DNA of 64,000 bases from Methylophilales bacterium LSUCC0135 (GCA_001704575.1 MCAW01000001.1:16008-80007), one strand, 5' to 3'. Numbered from the stretch's first letter, positions 26,714 to 36,968 are shown. The notes: generated from the sequence alone by a model not told the origin. Numbers and translations: made by a program.

Positions 26714-26746
26714 CCCCGCCTTGCCTTTACCGACAGGCGGGTTTTT
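26714..26746 (+). terminator. Rho-independent terminator after htpG
   Basis: CCCGCCT at 26715-26721 pairs with AGGCGGG at 26735-26741, with a 13-base loop, followed by five T residues at 26742-26746. Position 33 bases after the htpG stop fits termination of that gene. Confidence 0.82.
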
Positions 26747-26781
26747 CATAAATTTCATATTTAGTACGCTTCTTGCTAGTC

Positions 26782-26787
26782 TATAAT
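26782..26787 (+). promoter_or_regulatory. Candidate -10 element upstream of glgP
   Basis: A perfect TATAAT at 26782-26787 lies 92 bases before the glgP start, but no good -35 hexamer is seen 16-18 bases upstream (ATTTAG or TTTAGT), so an activator may be needed. The call rests on the -10 hexamer and its position between the htpG terminator and glgP. Confidence 0.45.
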
Positions 26788-26800
26788 TGAACCGAAGTAA

Positions 26801-26816
26801 TTGAACAGAAGTTCAA
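26801..26816. repeat. Inverted repeat in the glgP leader
   Basis: TTGAAC-agaa-GTTCAA is a perfect 6-bp inverted repeat with a 4-base spacer. A further TTGAAC copy lies at 26787-26792, overlapping the candidate -10 by one base. The arrangement just downstream of the -10 would suit an operator, though chance is possible for a repeat this short. Confidence 0.45.
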
Positions 26817-26879
26817 GCAAACATCGGTGCATGTGACGCCCATCGCGAACCTAAAGTCAGATTTTCAAAGAAGCCCATC

Positions 26880-29381
26880 ATGACCACAGCAAAATCCAAG
26901 CCCCAAAGCCCGGCGAAGAAATACAAGGTGCCAGCCGTTTCTACAGAAAATACACCGATTATTCAGGCACTTGAAAATCACCTGCGCTATTCCTCATTCA
27001 AAACCAAGGCGGTTGCCACGCAACGCGACTGGTACAACACGGCGGCAAATACAGTGCGTGACCACGTCGTCGAGCGCTGGGTGCAGACCTCGGAAGCGTA
27101 TTTCGAAAAAGACCCGAAGCGGGTCTATTACCTTTCTCTGGAGTTTCTGATCGGGCGCATGCTGTCGAACGCTGCACTGAATCTGGGCATGGAGTCTGAC
27201 ATCCGCGATGGCCTCAAGGCACTCGGTCAGGATCTGGAAAATGTCGTCGAGGTTGAATCGGATGCCGCGCTCGGCAACGGCGGCCTCGGCCGTCTCGCCG
27301 CCTGTTTTCTCGATTCGATGGCAACCATGGACATTCCGGGCACCGGTTATGGCATTCGCTATGAATATGGCATGTTCCGCCAATCCATCGTCAACGGCCA
27401 GCAGGCAGAAACTCCCGATAACTGGTTGCGCAATGGCAACATCTGGGAGTTCCAGCGGCCCGAAAGCACCTATATCGTCAAGTTCTATGGCCGCGTCGTC
27501 GAGTTTCCGGAATACAAGGGCATGGAAGCCAGCCAGGAGTATCACTGGGTTGATCATGAAGCTGTTGTGGCGATGGCCTACGATGTGCCGATTCCGGGTT
27601 ACGGCACCGAGACTGTCAACAACTTGCGCTTGTGGAGTGCCAAGGCAGCGCGCGAGTTCGATCTCAAGCATTTCAACGATGGCAATTACGAAAAAGCGGT
27701 TGAAGAACGCAATTCTTCCGAAAATATCTCGAAAGTGCTGTACCCCAATGATGCTTCCATGCTGGGCAAGGAGCTGCGCCTCAAACAGCAGTATTTCTTC
27801 GTGTCGGCATCCATACAGGACATCCTGCGCCGTTATCTCGCTACCCATCAGGGCTGGGATCAGTTGGCGGACAAGGTGGCCATCCAGCTCAATGACACTC
27901 ACCCGGCGATTGCCGTGGCAGAAATGATGCACCAGCTGGTCGATTTTCATCATCTGCCATGGAAACAGGCCTGGGATCTGGTGGTGAGGATTTTTGCCTA
28001 TACCAACCACACGCTGATGCCGGAAGCGCTGGAAACCTGGTCGGTCGAGCTGATGACGCGTTTATTGCCGCGGCACATGCAGATCATTTACCAGATCAAC
28101 CATGATTTCCTGCATATGGTGAATCACAAGTTCCCCGGCGATACCGATCTGCTGGCGCGCGTGTCCATCATCGACGAGTCGCACGGGCGCCGTGTGCGCA
28201 TGGCGCACCTTGCTGTTGTCGGCAGCCATACCGTCAACGGTGTTGCGGCGCTGCACAGCCAATTGTTGAAAACGACACTATTCGCCGATTTCGACCGCAT
28301 CTACCCGGGCAAGATCGTCAACGTCACCAATGGCATCACGCCCAGGCGCTGGCTCAATCAATGCAACCCCGGCCTCACGCAGCTGATCGAAAGCCGCATT
28401 GGCGCAGGATTCCAGAAAGATCTCGGCTTGTTGAAAGGGCTGGAGTCACTGGCGGATGATGCGGCTTTCCGCAAGGAATTCCGCCGCGTCAAACACGAGA
28501 ACAAACTGCGACTGGCGCAGAAAATCGGGAAGCTGACCGGGGTGCAGGTTGATCCCGACAGTCTGTTCGACGTGCAGATCAAACGCATACACGAATACAA
28601 GCGCCAACTGCTCAACCTGTTGCATGTGATTACCTTGTATAACCGCATCCGCAGCGGTCGGGCAGCCGATGTGGCGCCCCGTACGGTGATTTTTGGCGGT
28701 AAGGCGGCGCCGGGTTACTGGATGGCGAAAACCATTATTCATTTGATCAATGACGTGGCCGCAGTGGTGAATGAAGATCCGGCAGTGCATGGCAAGCTGA
28801 AGGTGGTGTTTTATCCGAACTACGAAGTGTCGGCGGCGGAAATCCTCTTTCCTGGCAGCGATCTGTCCGAGCAGATTTCGACGGCAGGTACCGAAGCCTC
28901 CGGTACCGGTAACATGAAAATGGCGCTTAACGGTGCGCTGACCATAGGCACGCTGGATGGCGCCAACGTTGAAATCAAGGAAGAAGTCGGCGATGACAAT
29001 ATCTTCATCTTCGGGCTGACGACGCCTGAAGTTGCTGCGACTAAAGCGGCCGGCTACAACCCGTGGGATTACTATCACGGTAACGCCGAGCTGAAAGAAG
29101 TGCTCGACATGATAGACAGCGGCTTCTTCTCGGTCGACCAGCCGGACCGCTACCGCCAGGTGTTCGACAACCTGCTGCACAACGGCGATCACTACATGTT
29201 GCTGGCCGATTATGCGAGCTATGTGGCGACCCAGGATGCCGTCGGCGAGCTTTACAAGAACCAGGAAGAGTGGAGCCGTCGCGCGATTCTCAACGTTGCT
29301 CGTGTCGCCAAATTCTCCAGTGATCGTACCATCGGTGAATATGCAGAAAACATCTGGAAAGTAAAACCGCTGGTGCGTTGA
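26880..29381 (+). CDS. glgP: Glycogen/maltodextrin phosphorylase
   Basis: An 833-residue alpha-glucan phosphorylase that releases glucose 1-phosphate from glycogen-type polymers. Conserved blocks include LGNGGLGRLAACFLDSMAT near residues 135-153 and the pyridoxal phosphate site with lysine in GTEASGTGNMKMALNGALT (about 670-690). KRIHEYKRQLLN is also present. The N-terminal 20 residues are Lys/Pro-rich and variable. No other glycogen gene (glgA, B, C, X) is adjacent, so it stands alone with its own candidate promoter. Substrate chain preference cannot be read from sequence. Confidence 0.97.
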   Translation: MTTAKSKPQSPAKKYKVPAVSTENTPIIQALENHLRYSSFKTKAVATQRDWYNTAANTVRDHVVERWVQTSEAYFEKDPKRVYYLSLEFLIGRMLSNAALNLGMESDIRDGLKALGQDLENVVEVESDAALGNGGLGRLAACFLDSMATMDIPGTGYGIRYEYGMFRQSIVNGQQAETPDNWLRNGNIWEFQRPESTYIVKFYGRVVEFPEYKGMEASQEYHWVDHEAVVAMAYDVPIPGYGTETVNNLRLWSAKAAREFDLKHFNDGNYEKAVEERNSSENISKVLYPNDASMLGKELRLKQQYFFVSASIQDILRRYLATHQGWDQLADKVAIQLNDTHPAIAVAEMMHQLVDFHHLPWKQAWDLVVRIFAYTNHTLMPEALETWSVELMTRLLPRHMQIIYQINHDFLHMVNHKFPGDTDLLARVSIIDESHGRRVRMAHLAVVGSHTVNGVAALHSQLLKTTLFADFDRIYPGKIVNVTNGITPRRWLNQCNPGLTQLIESRIGAGFQKDLGLLKGLESLADDAAFRKEFRRVKHENKLRLAQKIGKLTGVQVDPDSLFDVQIKRIHEYKRQLLNLLHVITLYNRIRSGRAADVAPRTVIFGGKAAPGYWMAKTIIHLINDVAAVVNEDPAVHGKLKVVFYPNYEVSAAEILFPGSDLSEQISTAGTEASGTGNMKMALNGALTIGTLDGANVEIKEEVGDDNIFIFGLTTPEVAATKAAGYNPWDYYHGNAELKEVLDMIDSGFFSVDQPDRYRQVFDNLLHNGDHYMLLADYASYVATQDAVGELYKNQEEWSRRAILNVARVAKFSSDRTIGEYAENIWKVKPLVR

Positions 29382-29462
29382 GTGTTTTTCTGACAGCCGG
29401 GGATTGCATTACCCAAGCCATTCGGTAGACTGGTTTATGTAATCCCGCTACCGGAGGCTCTC

Positions 29463-30152
29463 ATGCGCCATGATCTTGCTGTTCTGACCGCTGTCCTTTT
29501 ACTTGTTTCCATCAGTTCTGCTGCCGCAGGTCTTAGTGCCATTTCCAATACCGAGGCTACCGGGGGTCTTAAAGAGGCGCTGATTCAGGGGGCGGGCAAG
29601 GCGGTCAGCAAACTGGGTGCGGTGGATGGCTTCATGGGCAATCCGCAGGTGAAAATTCCCTTGCCGGATGCCCTGAAAAAAGCGGAAAAAACCATGCGCG
29701 TATTGGGCATGGGCAAACAGGCCGATGAACTGGTGCTGAGAATGAACCGCGCGGCCGAGGCGGCAGTGCCGGAAGCGAAAACGTTGCTGGTCGATGCCGT
29801 GAAGCAGATGAGCGTTACCGATGCCAAGAACATTCTGACCGGTGGCGACGATGCGGCGACTCAATATTTCAAGAAAACCACCTCTGCTCCGATGGCGGCC
29901 AAATTCCTGCCCATCGTGAAAAAAGCCACCGAGGATGTGCAACTCGCGCAGCAATACAACAAGTTCGCGCAGACCGGCATGAAATACGGACTGGTGAAAA
30001 AAGAGCAGGCCAATCTCGAGGAATATGTGACGCAGAAAGCGCTGGATGGTGTTTATCTGATGATGGCGGCGGAAGAAAAAGCCATACGCGAAAACCCCAT
30101 GGGGCAAGCCAGCAGTCTGTTGAAAAAGGTTTTCGGCGCCCTCGGCAGCTGA
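29463..30152 (+). CDS. DUF4197 family exported protein
   Basis: A 229-residue protein with a signal peptide (about residues 1-22). It matches DUF4197, with the typical segments GLKEALIQGAGKAVSKLG, GNPQVKIPLPDALKKAEK and FLPIVKKATEDVQLAQQYN. It is mostly helical and predicted periplasmic. Function is unknown. GGAG at 29454-29457 serves the ATG. It is probably monocistronic. Confidence 0.87.
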   Translation: MRHDLAVLTAVLLLVSISSAAAGLSAISNTEATGGLKEALIQGAGKAVSKLGAVDGFMGNPQVKIPLPDALKKAEKTMRVLGMGKQADELVLRMNRAAEAAVPEAKTLLVDAVKQMSVTDAKNILTGGDDAATQYFKKTTSAPMAAKFLPIVKKATEDVQLAQQYNKFAQTGMKYGLVKKEQANLEEYVTQKALDGVYLMMAAEEKAIRENPMGQASSLLKKVFGALGS

Positions 30153-30268
30153 GTGCTGCAATGCCTGACCGGCATTGGGCGTATCGTGCGAAATTCATGT
30201 AAACCGCTCGTCCGTGGCCGGCGTTGCTCCTGTGTCGGAAGTCAATCTTCCAGATCAGGAGAGCTATC

Positions 30269-30568
30269 ATGAAATCCATACGTTTTGCTTTACTGGCCGC
30301 ACTGATTGCCTTTGCGCCAAGTTCTTTTGCCGGAGATTCCTACGGCTTCAGTTTCAGCATTGCTTCACCCGGCTATTACGCCAGCCCGCCGACGGTCTAT
30401 CACTATGCGCCGCCACCGGCTTATTTCTACTACCGCCCGCCGATGCACCATCATTATTACGCCCCGCCCAAGGCCTACTACAAGCACAAGTCCTATCACC
30501 ATCATGACCGCCGCAATTACCACCAGCACCGCGGCCATGGTCACCATCGTGGGCACGGCCACAGATAA
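30269..30568 (+). CDS. Small His/Tyr/Pro-rich exported protein
   Basis: A 99-residue protein with a clear signal peptide (MKSIRFALLAALIAFAPSSFA). The mature 78 residues are dominated by Tyr, Pro, His, Gly and Arg. The middle carries YHYAPPPAYFYYRPP, and the end has repeated HG/HHRGHG runs. Twenty or so histidines point to metal binding (Ni, Zn, Cu), but no family with known function is recognised. AGGAG at 30257-30261 fits the ATG at 30269; an in-frame ATG at 30224 has no such site and would bury the signal peptide. A strong terminator follows at 30603. Confidence 0.78.
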   Translation: MKSIRFALLAALIAFAPSSFAGDSYGFSFSIASPGYYASPPTVYHYAPPPAYFYYRPPMHHHYYAPPKAYYKHKSYHHHDRRNYHQHRGHGHHRGHGHR

Positions 30569-30602
30569 TCCCCCTGACTTCATCAACCTCTGGTTGGCCT
30601 GG

Positions 30603-30624
30603 GACCCCTTCGGGGGTCTTTTTT
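30603..30624 (+). terminator. UUCG-tetraloop rho-independent terminator
   Basis: GACCCC (30603-30608), loop TTCG (30609-30612), GGGGTC (30613-30618), then six T residues. The C(UUCG)G tetraloop is unusually stable. It closes the His-rich protein gene. Confidence 0.92.
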
Positions 30625-30687
30625 GTCTCCCTGTATCAGCCAAACTCCTGGCACATTTGTCGGTGCCATGCTGGCAGGCTATTAAGC

Positions 30688-30752
30688 AGGCCAAGTGGGC
30701 AGGCCAAGTGGGCAGGCCAAGTGGGCAGGCCAAGTGGGCAGGCCAAGTGGGC
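30688..30752. repeat. Five perfect copies of a 13-bp tandem repeat
   Basis: The unit aggccaagtgggc is repeated five times without a mismatch. It lies between the terminator at 30603-30624 and purL (start 30820). The unit length is not a multiple of three and no gene crosses it, so it is intergenic. Perfect identity suggests slippage and a copy number that may vary between strains. Confidence 0.95.
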
Positions 30753-30819
30753 AGATAGCATGGCGGGTTTCTGGTAAAATCACGCTTTAATCATTCGCCT
30801 ATCCACATCCCGCCAGCCC

Positions 30820-33800
30820 ATGTCCAATATTCATATGTCCAGCCTGCGTGGCAGTGCAGCACTCTCCCAATTCCGTCTGGAAAAAATACTCGCAGGCCTC
30901 AAAGCCGGGGCGCCCAGGGTCACGCACCTCTATGCCGAGTTCTGGCATTTCTGCTGGTCTGAGCAGGTGCTGAGCGAGCAGGACGGCAAGGTCCTGCAGC
31001 AGATTCTCACTTACGGCCCCAAACTGCAGGAAGAAGCCCCCGCCGGGCAGTTCTTTCTGGTAGTGCCGCGTCCGGGCACGATTTCGCCGTGGTCTTCGCG
31101 TGCCACCGATATTGCCCGTCATTGCGGGCTGGCGTCGATCAGCAGGCTGGAACGCGGGGTGGCATACTACGTGACCACTGCCGACGGTGCGCCGCTGACA
31201 GACGCCGAAGTGCAGGTGCTGAAACCATTGATACACGACCGCATGACGGAGGCGGTATTCAATGACCTGCAGGATGCCGGCCGTCTCTATCATCAGGGCG
31301 AGCCTGCGCCATTGAGCACTGTCGATATTCTTGAAGGCGGACGTGCTGCGCTGGAGGCCGCCAACGCCGCGATGGGGCTGGCGCTTTCAACGGACGAGAT
31401 CGATTATCTGCTGGAAAACTTCACCCGCATGGGCCGCAACCCGACCGATGTCGAGCTGATGATGTTCGCCCAGGCCAATTCGGAGCACTGCCGCCACAAG
31501 ATTTTCAATGCGGACTGGGTGATCGACGGCGTCAAGCAGGACATGTCACTGTTCGCGATGATACGCAACACGCACAAACTCAATCCCGGCAAGACGGTGG
31601 TCGCCTACTCGGACAATGCTTCCATTGTTGCCGGCGGTCCCACGCGCCGTTTCCATCCCGATGCGGAAGGCCGCTACGGTTTTAACGAAGAAGACATGCA
31701 CTTTCTCATGAAGGTGGAAACGCATAATCACCCCACCGCCATTTCTCCGTTTGCCGGTGCCGCGACCGGCGCCGGCGGCGAGATTCGCGATGAGGGGGCT
31801 ACCGGCTCCGGCTCCAAGCCGAAGGCGGGCTTGACCGGGTTTTCCGTATCCAATCTCAATATTCCCGGGTTCAGGCAGCCATGGGAACGTGATTACGGCA
31901 AACCTGCGCGGGTTGCTTCGGCCTTGCAGATCATGGTCGATGGCCCGCTGGGCGGCGCAGCCTACAACAACGAATTTGGCCGGCCCAATATCGCCGGTTA
32001 TTTCCGCACGCTGGAAATCGAAGCAGCCGGTGAGGTGCGCGGTTATCACAAGCCCATCATGCTGGCTGGTGGCGTCGGCAATATTTCTGCCAAACATGCC
32101 AGAAAGCATCCGATTCCGCCGGGCGCAGCGCTGGTGCAGCTGGGCGGGCCGGCGATGCTGATCGGTCTTGGCGGCGGCGCGGCGTCCAGCATGGATACCG
32201 GCGCCAATACCGAAAATCTGGATTTCGATTCCGTGCAGCGCGGCAATCCGGAGCTTGAACGGCGCGCGCAGGAAGTGATCGACCGTTGCTGGCAGCTCGG
32301 CGATCAGAATCCGATTCTGAGCATTCATGATGTCGGCGCCGGTGGCATTTCCAACGCCTTCCCCGAACTGGTCAACGATGCCGGCGTCGGCGCCCGCTTC
32401 CAACTGCGCAACGTGCATAACGAAGAACTGGGCATGTCGCCGCGTGAACTCTGGAGCAACGAGGCGCAGGAGCGCTACGTGATGGCGATCGCGCAGGAAG
32501 ACATGGCACGCTTTGCCGCAATCTGCGAGCGCGAGCGTTGTCCGTTCGCCGTGGTCGGCTACGCTACGGAAGAGAAGCATCTGACGGTCGAAGACAGCCA
32601 TTTCGGTAACAAGCCGGTGGATATGGATCTTTCCGTCCTGCTCGGCAAACCGCCGAAGATGACGCGCGAGGTGAAACACGAGGCGCGCGCGCTGCCTGCG
32701 TTCGATACCAGCAGCCTCGACCTGCAGGAGGCTGCGCATCGCGTGCTGCGCTTGCCTGGCGTTGCTGACAAGACTTTTCTCATCACCATCGGTGATCGCA
32801 CCGTGACCGGTCTCATTGCGCGCGATCAGATGGTCGGCCCCTGGCAGGTGCCGGTGGCAGATGTCGCCGTCACCCTGGCGGGTTTCGAGACCTGTCGCGG
32901 TGAGGCCTTTGCGATTGGTGAGAAAGCGCCGCTGGCAGTGATCGATGCTCCGGCCTCCGGTCGCATGGCGATCGGCGAAGCCATCACCAACATTGCCGCA
33001 GCATCGATTGCAGATCTGGGTGAACTCAAATTGTCGGCCAACTGGATGGCGCCGGCCGGGCATCCCGGCGAGGACGCCGCCTTGTTCGACACCGTGCGCG
33101 CGGTGGGCATGGAATTGTGTCCGCAGCTCGGTATCAGCATTCCGGTCGGCAAGGATTCGATGTCGATGAAATCGGTGTGGGATGAAAACGGCAGCAAGAA
33201 GGCAGTGACTGCGCCGATCTCGCTGGTGGTGTCGGCGTTCGCGCCGGTGCAGGATGCGCGGTTGACCATGACGCCACAGCTGCGCACCGATCTCGGCGAT
33301 AGCCAGCTGATCGCGATTGATCTGGGCCGTGGCCGCAACCGCATGGGCGGCTCCGCACTGGCGCAGGTCTATGGCGCCACCGGCAATGTTGCGCCGGATG
33401 TGGATGATGCGGCGTTGCTCAAACGGTTCTTCCAGGTTATTCAGCAGCTCAACGCCGCTGGCCGATTGCTGGCCTATCACGACCGTTCCGACGGCGGCCT
33501 GTTCGTCACGCTGGCGGAAATGGCCTTTGCCGGCCGTTGCGGCTTTCATGTCGATCTGGGCGCGATGCCCGGCCATGTGACCGATATTCTCTTCAACGAA
33601 GAACTCGGCGCCGTGATTCAGGTGCAGACGAGCGATACCGCTGCGATTGTGCAAACGCTTGAGGCAGCCTTGCCGCAATGCGTCCATCTGCTCGGCCGCG
33701 TCACCGAGGGTGCGACGCTGAACTTCACCTGTAACGGCATGCCCTTGCTGGAGCAGTCTCGCGTGGAATTGCATCGGATATGGTCCAGCACTACGTACCA

Positions 33801-34716
33801 CATGCAGGCGCTACGCGATAATCCCGTATGTGCCCAGCAGGAGCATGACCGCATACTCGATCTCAAGGATCCCGGCCTGCACGCACACCTGACCTTTGAG
33901 CCCTCTGAAGATATTGCAGCGCCGTATATTGCCAGCGGCAAGCGTCCGAAGATGGCAGTGCTGCGCGAGCAGGGAGTCAACGGCCAGGTCGAAATGGCAG
34001 CGGCATTCGACCGTGCCGGATTCGAGGCGCACGATGTGCACATGAGCGATATCATCAGCGGCCGCGTCAGTCTCGGCGATTTTGCCGGTGTCGTCGCCTG
34101 CGGCGGTTTTTCTTATGGTGACGTGCTGGGTGCCGGCGAGGGCTGGGCAAAATCGATTCTGTTCAACGCACGTGCGCGTGATGAGTTTTCTGCCTTCTTC
34201 GCGCGCAAGGATTCGTTCGCGCTGGGTGTTTGCAACGGATGCCAGATGATGAGCAATCTGCACAGCATCATTCCCGGCGCGGAGCTCTGGCCGCATTTCG
34301 TGCGTAACAGGTCCGAGCAGTTCGAGGCGCGTTTCGCCATGGTCGAGGTGCTGGAATCGCCTTCACTGTTCTTCTCCGGTATGGCCGGCAGCCGCATGCC
34401 CATTGCTGTGGCCCATGGCGAAGGTTATGCGGAATTTTCCGATACAGGTGCTGTCCATGCTTTGGTCAGGGAAAAACTGGTCAGCATGCGCTTTGTCGAT
34501 AACGCCGGACAAGCAACGGAAACCTATCCTTACAATCCGAACGGTTCGCCCCAGGGCATTACCGGTTTAACCACGACAGACGGCCGGTTTACCATTATGA
34601 TGCCGCATCCGGAGCGCGTTTTCCGTAGCGTGCAGCATTCATGGCATCCGCCAGGCTGGGGAGAAGATGGTCCCTGGATCCGTATGTTCCGCAATGCAAG
34701 AAAATTTGTTGGATAA
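30820..34716 (+). CDS. purL: Phosphoribosylformylglycinamidine synthase
   Basis: Large-type FGAM synthase of purine synthesis, 1298 residues, converting FGAR, glutamine and ATP to FGAM. It has an N-terminal substrate-channel domain, two AIR-synthase-like halves (signatures [53 protein letters not shown]) and a C-terminal class I glutaminase. The glutaminase nucleophile is Cys in [10 protein letters not shown], with His/Glu in MPHPERVFR. Length is normal. ATGs at 30820 and 30835 are both possible; the second gives the more usual N-terminus. The 13-bp repeats lie in its leader region. Confidence 0.97.
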   Translation: MSNIHMSSLRGSAALSQFRLEKILAGLKAGAPRVTHLYAEFWHFCWSEQVLSEQDGKVLQQILTYGPKLQEEAPAGQFFLVVPRPGTISPWSSRATDIARHCGLASISRLERGVAYYVTTADGAPLTDAEVQVLKPLIHDRMTEAVFNDLQDAGRLYHQGEPAPLSTVDILEGGRAALEAANAAMGLALSTDEIDYLLENFTRMGRNPTDVELMMFAQANSEHCRHKIFNADWVIDGVKQDMSLFAMIRNTHKLNPGKTVVAYSDNASIVAGGPTRRFHPDAEGRYGFNEEDMHFLMKVETHNHPTAISPFAGAATGAGGEIRDEGATGSGSKPKAGLTGFSVSNLNIPGFRQPWERDYGKPARVASALQIMVDGPLGGAAYNNEFGRPNIAGYFRTLEIEAAGEVRGYHKPIMLAGGVGNISAKHARKHPIPPGAALVQLGGPAMLIGLGGGAASSMDTGANTENLDFDSVQRGNPELERRAQEVIDRCWQLGDQNPILSIHDVGAGGISNAFPELVNDAGVGARFQLRNVHNEELGMSPRELWSNEAQERYVMAIAQEDMARFAAICERERCPFAVVGYATEEKHLTVEDSHFGNKPVDMDLSVLLGKPPKMTREVKHEARALPAFDTSSLDLQEAAHRVLRLPGVADKTFLITIGDRTVTGLIARDQMVGPWQVPVADVAVTLAGFETCRGEAFAIGEKAPLAVIDAPASGRMAIGEAITNIAAASIADLGELKLSANWMAPAGHPGEDAALFDTVRAVGMELCPQLGISIPVGKDSMSMKSVWDENGSKKAVTAPISLVVSAFAPVQDARLTMTPQLRTDLGDSQLIAIDLGRGRNRMGGSALAQVYGATGNVAPDVDDAALLKRFFQVIQQLNAAGRLLAYHDRSDGGLFVTLAEMAFAGRCGFHVDLGAMPGHVTDILFNEELGAVIQVQTSDTAAIVQTLEAALPQCVHLLGRVTEGATLNFTCNGMPLLEQSRVELHRIWSSTTYHMQALRDNPVCAQQEHDRILDLKDPGLHAHLTFEPSEDIAAPYIASGKRPKMAVLREQGVNGQVEMAAAFDRAGFEAHDVHMSDIISGRVSLGDFAGVVACGGFSYGDVLGAGEGWAKSILFNARARDEFSAFFARKDSFALGVCNGCQMMSNLHSIIPGAELWPHFVRNRSEQFEARFAMVEVLESPSLFFSGMAGSRMPIAVAHGEGYAEFSDTGAVHALVREKLVSMRFVDNAGQATETYPYNPNGSPQGITGLTTTDGRFTIMMPHPERVFRSVQHSWHPPGWGEDGPWIRMFRNARKFVG

Positions 34717-34748
34717 TCTTTTAAAGTATAAAAATCAGGAGAAGTTGA

Positions 34749-35237
34749 ATGAACATGATCAAGACCTTACTGCTTGCAGCAGCCCTGCTGCTTCCTGTTT
34801 CTGCCAGCGCTGCGATGACCGATGATCAATACATGGAATACACCCAGGCGCTCAATGACAACAACATCAAGCTGGTTAAAAAATTCCTTGATGAGAAAAT
34901 CGCCTCGCCCAACGACTTTTTCTTCGGCTGGACAGCGCTGCATATTGCGGCAGACAAGGGTCATTTGAAACTGGCGGAACTACTGATTGAACGTGGTGTG
35001 GACATGAACTGGCGGCATGAAATCAGTCGTTTGACCGCCTTCCACATGGCAGCACTCGGCGGCCACAAGGAAATCGTCAAGCTGCTGGCAGCCAAGGGTG
35101 CCGATATCAATATCAAGATGCGTGCGGACGTTTCCATCCTCCGCCCGCTCCGCGACGACGGCAAGGCTGACATGATCAAGCTGCTGACCGAGCTTGGCGT
35201 CAAGGACGACGGCTGCCAGGACGAAAAGTGCTTCTGA
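34749..35237 (+). CDS. Exported ankyrin-repeat protein
   Basis: A 162-residue protein with a signal peptide (about 1-22, ending SASAA) and three to four ankyrin repeats (GWTALHIAADKGHLKLAELLIERG, then LTAFHMAALGGHKEIVKLLAAKG). AGGAG precedes the start by seven bases. Two late cysteines (CQDEKC) may form a metal or disulfide site. It precedes the cytochrome c/FccB pair by nine bases and could be a periplasmic scaffold for that set, which is inference from position only. Confidence 0.85.
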   Translation: MNMIKTLLLAAALLLPVSASAAMTDDQYMEYTQALNDNNIKLVKKFLDEKIASPNDFFFGWTALHIAADKGHLKLAELLIERGVDMNWRHEISRLTAFHMAALGGHKEIVKLLAAKGADINIKMRADVSILRPLRDDGKADMIKLLTELGVKDDGCQDEKCF

Positions 35238-35245
35238 TCGATTAA

Positions 35246-35677
35246 ATGACTGCCGCCGGTATCATCATGCGTCTGGCTCATATCCTCCTCTCAGCTGCGA
35301 GTTTTGCTGTGCTGGCATCAGGAGCGGTGTGGGCTGGCAATGATGGCGGCGATTCCTCTGGTCAGGCTCAAGTTTCGGCCGAGCCTTCGACCCAGCGTCA
35401 GCATATCCGTGTACTGGCGGCATCCTGTGCCGCCTGTCACGGTACCAACGGCAACAGTGTCGGCGGTACGCCAGTACTTTCCGGGCTCCATCCGGAGCAT
35501 TTTTCCAGCCAAATGCAGGCTTTCAAATCCGGCCAGCGTGCTTCTACCGTGATGCACCGTCATGCCAGGGGATTGACCGACAGCGAGATTGTTCAACTGG
35601 CCGAATATTTCTACAAACAGCCGCGCCATCAGTCTGCCTTGCCGCCCACTGCAAAACCGGGAAGCGACATGCCATGA
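35246..35677 (+). CDS. Monoheme cytochrome c, FccA/SoxE-like subunit
   Basis: A 143-residue class I c-type cytochrome with a signal peptide and one heme site CAACH (residues 61-65 from the first ATG); M103 in STVMHRHA is the likely sixth ligand. The stop overlaps the start of the FccB-like flavoprotein (ATGA), so it is the probable electron-accepting cytochrome subunit of flavocytochrome c sulfide dehydrogenase. The monoheme form is smaller than the diheme subunit of Allochromatium. A second ATG at 35267 would give a more typical signal peptide and may be the true start. Confidence 0.85.
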   Translation: MTAAGIIMRLAHILLSAASFAVLASGAVWAGNDGGDSSGQAQVSAEPSTQRQHIRVLAASCAACHGTNGNSVGGTPVLSGLHPEHFSSQMQAFKSGQRASTVMHRHARGLTDSEIVQLAEYFYKQPRHQSALPPTAKPGSDMP

Positions 35678-36948
35678 GATTGAACCGGCGCGATTTCATG
35701 AAATTGACGGCTTCTGCCTCCGCGCTGGCATCGCTATCCGGCTGCGCCGGAACAGCAATCAAATCTGCCGCGGCAAAGCCTCGCGTCGTTGTGGTCGGCG
35801 GCGGTTATGCCGGCGCTACGGTAGCCAAATATTTGCGTATCTGGAGTGACGGCGGCATCGAGGTCGTCGTCGTCGAACCGAATCCCTATTTCATTTCCTG
35901 CCCGCTCAGCAATCTGGTGCTGGGCGGCAGCAAGCAGCTTGATGAGCTCAGCTTCAGCTACGATGCGCTGAAGCAGCATCACGGTATCCGCTGGTTGCAG
36001 GATACGGTGACGGCAGTAGACCCGGTGAAGAAAAAAGTCACGCTCAAGCGTGGCGATATCACTTTTGACAAACTGGTTATCGCGCCCGGCATTGATTTCA
36101 TCTACGACCAGTTGCCGCAGTTACAGACTGATGCGGGGCAACAACAGATTCTGCATGCCTGGAAGGCCGGTCCGCAAACCGTCGGTCTCTACCGGCAGTT
36201 GCATGACATGCGCCCGGGTGGGGTGTTCGTCATGAGCATACCGAAAGCGCCGTATCGTTGTCCGCCGGGGCCTTATGAGCGCGTCTGTCAGGTGGCTTTT
36301 TATCTCAGGCGCCACAACCCCACTGCCAAAATCATCGTGCTCGATGCCAATCCGGATATCGTTTCCAAGAAAGACCTGTTTCTCAAGGTCTGGTCCGGGA
36401 TGTATCCCGGCATGGTGGACTACCGTCCCAACAGCAGCGTGGTCGAACTGGACGTTGCGCAAAAACGCGTCACTACCGAGTTCGAGCAGGTCGGTGCCGA
36501 TGTGCTGAATGTCATCCCGCCGCAACGCGCGGGCAAGGTTGCGCAAATGCTCGGCGTTGCCAACGTCGATCAGCGCTGGTGCGAGGTGGATTTCATCAGT
36601 TATCAGTCCGCCGTACTGGCGGATGTGCACATCGTCGGTGACGCGGTTTCCGCCGGTTTGCCGAAATCCGCGCACATGGCGACATCGCATGCGCGTGTGT
36701 GCGCAGCGGCGATGGTTGCCAGCTTTGAGCAGACCGATCCGGATCCGGCGCCGGTGTTTGCCAATACCTGTTACAGTTTTGTCAGCGATCGCATGGCCAT
36801 GCATGTTGCTCATGTCTATCGCTATGATGCGGCAAAGAAAATCATGTTGCCGGCCGATGGTGGCGGTGTCTCCGCTGCGCCGTCCGAGCTGGAAGGCAGT
36901 TATGCCCATGACTGGGCAAGAAATATCTGGTCCGATGTATTGACTTGA
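35674..36948 (+). CDS. fccB: Flavocytochrome c sulfide dehydrogenase flavoprotein (FccB/SoxF-like)
   Basis: A 424-residue FAD protein that oxidises sulfide in the periplasm. The N-terminus is a twin-arginine signal (NRRDFMKLTASASALASLSG) with a possible lipobox ending at C24. The FAD fold is VVVVGGGYAGATVAKYL (about 37-53). The redox-active disulfide cysteines expected of the family are C76 (ISCPLSN) and C196 (YRCPPGPYE). The C-terminal flavocytochrome-c domain is present. SQR and NADH dehydrogenase II relatives exist, but the Tat signal and adjacent cytochrome favour FccB. It implies use of sulfide as electron donor or for detoxification. Confidence 0.9.
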   Translation: MRLNRRDFMKLTASASALASLSGCAGTAIKSAAAKPRVVVVGGGYAGATVAKYLRIWSDGGIEVVVVEPNPYFISCPLSNLVLGGSKQLDELSFSYDALKQHHGIRWLQDTVTAVDPVKKKVTLKRGDITFDKLVIAPGIDFIYDQLPQLQTDAGQQQILHAWKAGPQTVGLYRQLHDMRPGGVFVMSIPKAPYRCPPGPYERVCQVAFYLRRHNPTAKIIVLDANPDIVSKKDLFLKVWSGMYPGMVDYRPNSSVVELDVAQKRVTTEFEQVGADVLNVIPPQRAGKVAQMLGVANVDQRWCEVDFISYQSAVLADVHIVGDAVSAGLPKSAHMATSHARVCAAAMVASFEQTDPDPAPVFANTCYSFVSDRMAMHVAHVYRYDAAKKIMLPADGGGVSAAPSELEGSYAHDWARNIWSDVLT

Positions 36949-36968
36949 AATATCGACGAGGAAGCAAA

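Noticed and set aside
30688-30752. CRISPR array
   Set aside because: The repeat unit is 13 bp with no spacers; it is a plain tandem repeat and no cas gene is present.
31546-33801. A 751-codon open frame opposite purL
   Set aside because: It lies wholly inside the intact purL gene on the other strand and has the composition of a reverse-frame shadow.
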